A stretch of DNA of 64,000 nucleotides. Origin: Candidula unifasciata. Lineage: Eukaryota > Mollusca > Gastropoda > Stylommatophora > Geomitridae. The position numbers and the translations under genes are program-made. The stretch covers positions 1,795,060-1,859,059 of the forward strand of contig CAJHNH020002446.1 in NCBI GenBank assembly GCA_905116865.2. Reading direction: 5' to 3'. This document shows, piece by piece, positions 39,001 through 49,000 of the stretch. The notes under the pieces were generated by a model. That model made no database searches. It had not been told where the DNA came from and saw only the letters and a program-made list of their open reading frames with translations. Numbering within the stretch: the stretch's first letter is position 1; every line of letters begins with the position of its first letter.

Positions 39001-40051
39001 CTAAGTCAACATGAGAATCCTTCCTGGGTCAATGTTAGAATCCTCCCTAAGTCAACATGAGAATCCTTCCTGGGTCAATGTTAGAATCCTCCCTAAGTCA
39101 ACACGAGAATCTTCCATCAAAAAACTTCAGAATCATTATGCTAAATCAGTGGAACACCCAAGCATCATCTCCAACACTAGACAAACCTATGGTAGTTTAT
39201 CTGCTTCTGGACTTTGGTCCTGTTCCTCAACTTCAGTTTTGCATGCATATTTATTCTACAGAATTGGCTTATTTGCAATCAGAATCCTTGGTTCAATGTT
39301 AGAATCCCCTTAAGTCAACACCAGCACTTCCTGACTTTAGAAAAGAACACCAGATTCCTAATTCAATGTTGAATCCTTTTATGATCATGCTTATGAATGC
39401 AGTCAAACTGTTTTCATCTTTCCTCAAGATAGGTCACCCATGGGATGTTTTTTTATCTAGGATGGTGACCAGTATCCATATATTCCGTTGATTGTAGGGG
39501 TGGGGTGCCACAGAGACTTCCTGTGAAATCTGGGATCACTCTTTTCTTTCCGTGTTTTGGAGATATCTGGGGAACTTTATGGAGATATCTGGGGCACTTT
39601 GGTCCTGTTCCTCAACTTCAGTTTTGCATGCATATTTGTTCTACAGAATTGGCTTATTTTGCAGAGGTTGGTTCCTTGGGCCCAGATCCTCTGACTGGAA
39701 GAAATCTGGGTTGACTTTTAATGACATGCTTGGAGATATCTGGTACTGTCTCTCTTTCCCCAGATATCTGGGACCACTTCCGGTTTTATAGATATATACC
39801 TTCTAGAGATATCTGGGGCCCTTCCTGTGAAATCTGGGTCACTTCCGGAGATATCTGGGGCACTTCCGGAGATATATCCCTTCTAGAGGTATCTGGGGCA
39901 CTTCCTGGAAAATCTGGGTCACTTCCGGAGATCTGGGGCACTTCCTGAAATTTCTGGGGCCCTTCTGGAGATATCTGGGGCACTATTACATATGTATGTT
40001 GGCGTAAGTGTTTGTGCACACATATATGCGTGAATGATTACATACTATGTT

Positions 40052-40092
<41 letters not shown>

Positions 40093-43000
40093 TTAAGTGC
40101 ATTCTTGTGTTATTTACATGTATATATGCATACTAACACATACAGGTGTGTTTGTGTGTATGCTTGCAAAATGTATGTAGACAGGCATTCACATCTCTTT
40201 GCATCTGTCTTTAAAAGTCTGTCTGAGTGTGTCTGTATAGAGATAATCATGTGGGTACAAGTGTTTATATATGTGTATGTTGTGTATATGTGTGTATATG
40301 CCCGGGGCAGGGATCATATTGCATTGGCAACATGTGGTCTCTACAATACTGCCTAGCGTTTGTGCTGGCTGTTCTACTTGTGACAGACATTTCTGAACGC
40401 AAAAAGTCCCGCTAGCACCAGTTGTCAATGCCATAGTCTGTGATTCTGATGCCTTCCACCAAGTGCAATACAAAACTATTGTCTAGACAGACACAAAAGT
40501 ACCAACAGTCTCCATGTACATGCCCAACACTAATTGTCTGCACGTCTGCATGTGTCGCGACACAAGACCCGAACCATTACAAGAGCTCTCCAACTGCAGA
40601 TCTACCAAGCTCCACCCATCAAACTCCATTCCCAGCCTGTATACACCCTAGTAACTACACCCTTTAGTGACTACACCCCCTAGTGAATACACCCCCTAGT
40701 GACTACACCCCCTAGTGACTACACCCTCTAGTGACTACACCCCCTAGTGACTACACCCCCTAGTGACTACACCCCCTAGTGACTACACCCCCTAGTGACT
40801 ACACCCCTAGTGAATACACCCCCTAGTGAATACACCCCCTAGTGAATACACCCCCTAGTGAATACACCCCCTAGTGAATACACCCCCTAGTGAATACACC
40901 CCCTAGTGAATACACCCCCTAGTGAATACACCCCCTAGTGAATACTCTCTTCAATGACTACTACCCTAGTGACCACACCCACCTAGTGACTACACCCACC
41001 TAGTGACTACACCCCTTAGTGACTACACCCCCTAGTGAATACACCCCTCAATGACTTCATCCCTCAGTGACTACACACCCTAGTGACTACACACCTAGTG
41101 ACTACCCCTTCTAGTGACAACACCCCCTTGTGACTACACCTCCTAGTGACTACATACCCCTAGTGACTACACACCCTAGTGACGTGTTACCTTTCCAGGG
41201 TTTTTTAGCCCCACTATCATCATCATCATCATCACTGTTGCTAGAGGCACGAGAATTGATGGTTTCGGCACTTCCCCTATGATGATGGTCTGAAAGGTTA
41301 TCAGCACACACAGGTTAAATTATGGTTGTTGGCTACTAATCGCTGAACTTCTTCCGCATTCGCCCTAACAATGGCAGTTAGCACAATGTTTCTCTAGGCT
41401 GTAATATCTGCACCCTTCAGTCAAGCAAATCAGTTTGAACAAAGTTCTCATTAGTAATCTTGTACAACATGCTTATTGGAGGGCAGAGGGCATAGGGGGG
41501 GGGGGGGGTTAGTGACCACACCCAACTATGGGGGACATAACACACAGCGAATTTTTCAACCGGGACACCACATGAAATTTCCAGGGCACATGGGGACCCA
41601 CACATGGACACACATGGGGACCACAACAGGGAATTTTCCACATGGGGGTGTACCACAATACCATGTTTACATACCTAGTGACTTTTACACATTTGCAACC
41701 TAGTGGGGATTCTTTTCCAGTCATAGTTCCCAACAACTATGGAACCAAGGATACTAAAGAAAATTGTTACACACATGCAGTTGCTAGACTTTCCACTGAT
41801 TCTCCTAGGGTCCTCACTCTTGCTTTCACGGGACACACTGGCATTTTCCACATACTGGACACACATAGGGAATTTTCCACATATGGGACACACAAACAGA
41901 ATTGTTCACAAATGTGACATACACACAGAGAATTTTCAACATACGGGACACACATGAAATTTTCCACACATGGGGACACACAGGGAATTTTCCACACATG
42001 GGGACACACACAGGGAATTTTCCACATATGGGACACACGTGAAATTTTACACACATGGGGACACACAAAGAGAATTTTCCACATACGGGACACACAGAGA
42101 ATGTACCACATATGTGTTACATACATACAGAATTTTCCACATTTGCAACACACACGGATTTTCCATATACAGGACACACATGGAATTTTTCCACAGCTGG
42201 GACACACATACAGGAACCATATGGAACACACAGAGGGAAACTGACCAACAATTCCACACAGTTAAAATATGATTAGGAACTTGTAAGCAAGGATAAAATG
42301 AAAACACCCAAAGCAGATTCTGTAACTTCTTGCCGTCTTTAGTCATCATCCTTGTCAATTTTCACTTCTGCCATTTAAGTGTTGTGGGGAGGAACAGTTT
42401 GTGATCCACTGCTTGATGGGTAACAAAGGCTGCTGTCATTCTATGTTGATGTAGCTCTTTAATGTTACCACAAATATATATACACACAGACATACATACA
42501 TATATACACATGCACGCATGCGTGGCACGCACGGACACACACACAGAAACACACACGCATGCACACACTGTCCACCTCACCATCGGTCAGCATGCCGGTT
42601 AGCTCTAAGCTGTCAGCCCACCAAAAGAAATTAACCTCGATATCCCTGAGTGAGACATGGTCAGATAAGACACGATTCAACCTCGATGTCCCTGGGAGAT
42701 TATCTGTGTCTAAAATCTTTAACAGTCTAACAGTATATGAAACAAAGCCAGGGACAGACATTATCACTTGCAGCTAATGATACAGCAAAGTGGTTGAACC
42801 GTTTGCCTCATGGTCTGAAGGTTGTGGGTTTATTTCCCAGACAATCTGCTCAGTTCACGACTGCAGTTTTGGATGGAGATCCCTGGGGACTGTTGCTAGA
42901 GCTACAGAGTTTGTGCTATTTACAACACTCTCAGCAGATGGCTAATTGTTCTGCCGAGACGGACCAAAATATATGTCATAACACAGAGTCAGGAAGTCAA

Positions 43001-46000
43001 GCCTCTCGATATGATATTAAATGTTGATGTGACTACGACCAATAACGGGTATCATAACCTCTCTTTTTCCCCCGCTGCTTGCAGTTTCATCCCAGCAGGG
43101 ATGAGCAGAGTTCAAACCTTAGATAAACATATGGAAGTCAAAGTGAAGCCATACTAGTATATCTCGAACACATCAAGAATTATCAACTAACACAGTGTCA
43201 GAAAAATAACCAGTTGCTCAAGAAGCAGATAAAAATCATTAATTGGTTTAAAAAAACAAATCAACAGATACGTATAATATGATTAAAGATTGGTTGGTTG
43301 GTTTGACTGATTACAGAAATAGTTTGGAAGCTGGAGTTTTGGTGCCATGTGTACGAACTGTGTGCGATAAATGTCAGACACGGATATTCCTAGAAAAACA
43401 AATGCAAAATTACAACATGTAAGATGGGATGTATAATAAACGAGGCAGGGAGAACAAGAAGAGACAAGAGTCACCATTACAAAACTAAGAATAACAGTAG
43501 GCAAAGTACCAGTGAATGATTTCAAAGAGCACCAAAGAATCGAATGGTTTGGTCATCTGGTCAGGATGAAACAAAAACAGCCAGCAGCTAGAGCATACTG
43601 CATGAGAACAGCAGGCTAAAGGTCACGCCATGGCTTCAACTGGGACAGTCAATCATGATGTGTCTTATCTGTTTAGTTACAGAGTGTTGAATGACCCTGC
43701 ATCCAGTGTCCTGTCAGTTTAATCACAGAGTGTTGTATGAACCTACATCCAGTGTCCTGTCTGTTCAATCACAGAGTGTTGAATGAACCTGCATCCAGTG
43801 TCCTGTCTGTTCAATCACAGAGTGTTGTATGAACCTGCATCCAGTGTCCTGTCTGTTCAATCACAGAGTGTTGTATGAACCTGCATCCAGTGTCCTGTCT
43901 GTTCAATCACAGAGTGTTGTATGAACCTACATCCAGTGTCCTGTCTGTTCAATCACAGAGTGTTGTATGAACCTACATCCAGTGTCCTGTCTGTTCAATC
44001 ACAGAGTGTTGTATGAACCTGCATCCAGTGTCCTGTCTGTTCAATCACAGAGTGTTGTATGAACCTACATCCAGTGTCCTGTCTGTTCAATCACAGAGTG
44101 TTGTATGAACCTACATCCAGTGTCCTGTCTGTTCAATCACAGAGTGTTGTATGAACCTACATCCAGTGTCCTGTCTGTTCAATCACAGAGTGTTGTATGA
44201 ACCTGCATCCAGTGTCCTGTCTGTTTAATCACAGAGTTTTGTATGGGCCTTTAGTTCTGTAAACACTGACAACAGGAGATGAACAAAATACAGTTGAGTC
44301 TGGATAAGTAGAAGTCGTAGGGACCTAAGAAAATACTTTCACTTATCAGGGCTTCTACTTATCCAGACAGCACACACACACTAGAGAAAATTGCCGGGAC
44401 TAAGCTAGTCATGTCGACTTAACCGAAATTGGACTTATCTGAGTTTTGGCTTAAGTGAACTAGACTGTAATCTATGTTTGCCAATATAAAACAAGGAAAG
44501 TAACCAGGTAACCAAGATTGCCAGAATATGAACTAGGCTTGGGTTGTATGAACCAGAGATTTCAGTTCTGAAATATATGAAGATGAGATTTCAGTTCTGA
44601 AATATATGAAGATGAGATTTCAGTTCTGAAATATATGAAGATGAGATTTCAGTTCTGAGACCTATGCACCTGATTTTAAATTCTGAGATGTATGGACCCT
44701 AGGCTTCAGTTCCAAGATGTACAAACCTGAGACTTCAGTTCTGATATGTACAAACCTGAGATTTCAATTTTGATATGTACAAACCTGAGATTTCTGTTTT
44801 GATATCTACGAACCTGAGATTTCAATTTGATATGTACGAACCTGAGACTTCAGTTTTGATATGTACGAACCTTAGATTTCAGGTTTGATATGCACAAACC
44901 TGAGATTCCAGTTTTGATATGTACGAACCTGATATTTCTGTTCTAATATGTACGAACCTTAGATTTCAGGTTTGATATGTACGAACCTGATATTTCAGTT
45001 TTGATATGTACGAACCTGAGATTTCAGGTTTGATATGTACGAACCTGAGATTTCTGTTCTGATATGTACAAACCTTAGATTTCAGGTTTGATATGTACGA
45101 ACCTGAGATTTCAGTTCTGATATGTACGAACCTGAGATTTCAGTTTTGATATGTACAAACCTGAGATTTCAGTTTTGATATGTACGAACCTGAGATTTCA
45201 ATTTTGATATGTACGAACCTTTGATTTCAGGTTTGATATGTATGAACCTGAGATTTCAGTTCTGATATGTACGAACCTGAGATTTCAGTTCTGATATGTA
45301 CGAACCTGGGATTTCAGTTTTGATATGTACGAACCTGAGATTTGAGGTTTGATATGTATGAACCTGAGATTTCTGTTCTGATATCTACGAACCTGAGATT
45401 TCAGTTTTGATATGCACGAACCTGAGATTTCAGTTTTGATATGTGCGAACCTGAGATTTCAGTTTTGATATGTACTAACCTGAGATTTCTGTTTTGATAT
45501 GTACGAACCTGAGACTTCAGTTTTGATATGTACAAACCGGAGATTTCTGTTTTGATATGTACGAACCTGAAATTTCAGTTTTGATTTGTACGAACCTGAG
45601 ATTTCAGTTTTGATATGTACGAACATAAGATTTCAGTTTTGATATGTACGATCCTGAGATTTCAGTTTTGATATGTACGAACCTTTGATTTCAGGTTTGA
45701 TATGTATGAACCTGAGATTTCAGTTATGATATGTACGAACCCGAGATTTCAGTTCTGATATGTACGAACCTGGGATTTCAGTTTTGATATGTACGAACCT
45801 GAGTTTTCAGGTTTGATATGTACGAACCTGAGATTTCTGTTCTGATATCTACGAACCTTAGATTTCAGGTTTGATATGTACGAACCTGAGATTTCAGTTT
45901 TGATATGTACGAACCTTTGATTTCAGGTTTGATATGTATGAACCTGAGATTTCAGTTCTGATATGTACGAACCTGAGATTTCAGTTCTGATATGTACGAA

Positions 46001-49000
46001 CCTGGGATTTCAGTTTTGATATGTACGAACCTGAGATTTCAGGTTTGATAAGTACGAACCTGAGATTTCTGTTCTGATATCTACGAACCTGAGATTTCAG
46101 TTTTGATATGCACGAACCTGAGATTTCAGTTTTGATATGTGCGAACCTGAGATTTCAGTTTTGATATGTACTAACCTGAGATTTCAGTTTTGATATGTAT
46201 GAACTTGAGATTTCAGTTTTGATGTGTACGAACCTGAGATTTCAGTTTTGATGTGTACATGGTAGCCAACTGGCACCACCATCCTGCACTCTGGAGGGGA
46301 CTTGAACCGCATCAGCCGGGTGTCGTGTGTGACCGTCGTGTTGCTGACCACTGTCCAGGTGCGATAGCGACATTCTGTGGATCAATCAGAGGCCAAAGAT
46401 TCATTACAGGACAAATACTAAAGACAGTTCAACACAGACATTGAAGACAGTTCAACACGGACATTTAAAACAGTTTAAAGTGTCAATATCTGACCCAAAG
46501 TTTACTCAAAGTGAAGAGAAGATATGCCTTTAGGAAAGTCTGAAGGGTCACTAAAAGACACATATTCAAGACAGTTAAAGACAGACAACACACACACTGA
46601 AGACAGATTCAAGTGTCAATATGTGATGCACAGTTTACACACAGTGAAGACAAGATATACTTTTAGGAAAGTTTCGGATGTCATTGAAGGATATATATTC
46701 AAGACAGTTTAAGATACATAATGCATACACTGAAGACAGATTGAAGTGTGAATATGTGACACAAAGTCTACACAGAATAAAGACAAGTTATACCTTCAGG
46801 AAAGTGTCTAGTGTCATTGAATGGCACATACTGAAGAGTCTATGATGCACAACATATGCATGTAAGAACAGTTTACGACAAAACATATATTTAAGAGTTT
46901 TAGATAGGCAACACATACACTAAACACAGTCTGAGGAGCTAATACTGACACAGATAGAAGTGAGTCAATGTGAAGACTGCGTATGTTGGACCAGTAATCA
47001 TTGGACATATACAAGAGACAAACTGAATGGTCAGCTCTAAAGACAGGTAATGACTTAATAATTAAAATAAATTTGGAGACCCTTCAGTGAACAAAGGCCC
47101 ACAAGATCTACAAGGGCACCTTATCTTCTGAAATCTAAAAGTTACAAATACTACTATCAGTCATGCCCCCCTTGCTCAGAAGAAAACTTGTAACTTCCAA
47201 GAAATTTCTGGACTGTCATCTGTTGAAACAGGCACACAACAAATTCTGATCACTGATCAGGTGATCCATGAAAGCAACACAAGCAGACCTCACAGGCAGA
47301 CCTCAGAGGCAGAACTCAAAGGCAGACCTCACAGGCAGACCTCACAGGCAGACCTCACAAGAAGACCTCACAGGCAGACCTCACCTATACTCTTTGTTCT
47401 CACAAAAGCCTCGTGGTCCTTCAGAGGTGTGCCCAATGACTGCCATGTGACATCGGGCTCTTCCTTCTGTAGAATGACTTCCACAGTCCCTGGGGATTTC
47501 ATCTTCACTGAAGAAAAAAAAACAGACAATAAAAGATGATAAACTCCATGCAATTTCTAATTACCTATGTTTACACGTACATGCTCAGTCATTAAATGCT
47601 GCTACTCCAAAGTACCTCTAATGACACTCGTTGTTGAAAACCAAACAATGCTAGGGCATCCATCTCTCTGGCCCTCAGCCTTGTAGTGACACCTGCCTGA
47701 GTTTCTTTGATGTGGCCCTGTTTCAAGTGATGATTACCTCATACCTGCAAAAGCTGGACAAATGATGTTTTAATAAACCTCAGCATGGATGTCAGTGACA
47801 GACCTCCGGCTGCCAGATGTTCATCTTGAGTTCTCCATATCCCACTGGCATCTTGAGTTTTCCGTATCCCACTGGCATCTTGAGTTTTCCGTATCCCACT
47901 GGCATCTTGAGTTCTCCATATCCCACTGGCATCTTGAGTTTTCCGTATCCCACTGGCATCTTGAGTTTTCCGTATCCCACTGGCATCTTGATTTCTCCAT
48001 ATTCCACTGGCATCTTGAGTTCTCCATATCCCACTGGAATCTTAAGTTCTCCATATCCCACTGGCATCTTGAGTTCTCCATATCCCACTGGAATCTTGAG
48101 TTCTCCATATCCCACTGGAATCTTGAGTTCTCCGTATCCCACTGGCATCTTGAGTTCTCCGTATCCCACTGGCATCTTGAGTTCTCCATATCCCACTGGA
48201 ATCTTGAGTTCTCCGTATCCCACTGGCATCTTGAGTTCTCCATATCCCACTGGAATCTTGAGTTCTCCATATCCCACTGGTGAATGGGACTGTTTGATTC
48301 TGTTCCCTGCAGAAAATGTGTCAGTCGGCTCAATTCTGACGAACTGCCCAGCCTTCTGATCTAATCACTTTCTTGTTCTTCTGCTTGTGCCCTACTGTTG
48401 AAGTTATTAAGCACTCTGCCCTACTATTGAAGCCACAAAGAATGGCAGAAAGCAGTTAGATGTAGTTTCCTGTCTTCTGCTAGTTGCATAGCTTGGGCTT
48501 CTGTCATACTGTGTTTCTCTTTGCCTTTTTGACTTCCTCCACCCATCCATTTCCTGGTGTGTGTGTGTGTGTGTATGTATGGGTGTGTGTGTGTGTATGC
48601 ACAGATGTGTGTGTGTGCACAGATGTGTGTGCATGCATGCACATTTGTATGTGTGTGTGCATGCACGTGCATTTGTTTGTGTGTGTGTGTGTGCGCGCAT
48701 GCAGATTGTGTACGTGCACATGCCAGTAAAGACACATAAAGATTATATAAGCCAACACAGTGTCTCTGTCTTCATAAAGTACTATATAAACCAACAAGCT
48801 GTCCGTGCCTTGACAAAGGATTCTGTACCGCCATGAAACAAGAATATACAACAGACAGGTGTCTGAATTTAGACAACATGGCAGGTACTTTGATTCCGTC
48901 CCAACAAGAAACAGGGATTTCTGTTACCCAATATTTCACCAACAACATCAGTTTGCCCTGGCTCAGTTAGGCTTCCAGCATGAATTCTGGGAAACCCAGA

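Noticed and set aside
42300..42375. Short minus frame MAEVKIDKDDD as a possible exon
   Set aside because: Stops after 11 codons, no acceptor-donor pair in phase, no family match.
46234..46254. Alternative donor CAT/GTACAC for the 46.3 kb exon
   Set aside because: It would end in phase 0, which does not agree with the next exons (phase 1), and would drop the conserved HIKTEISG segment.
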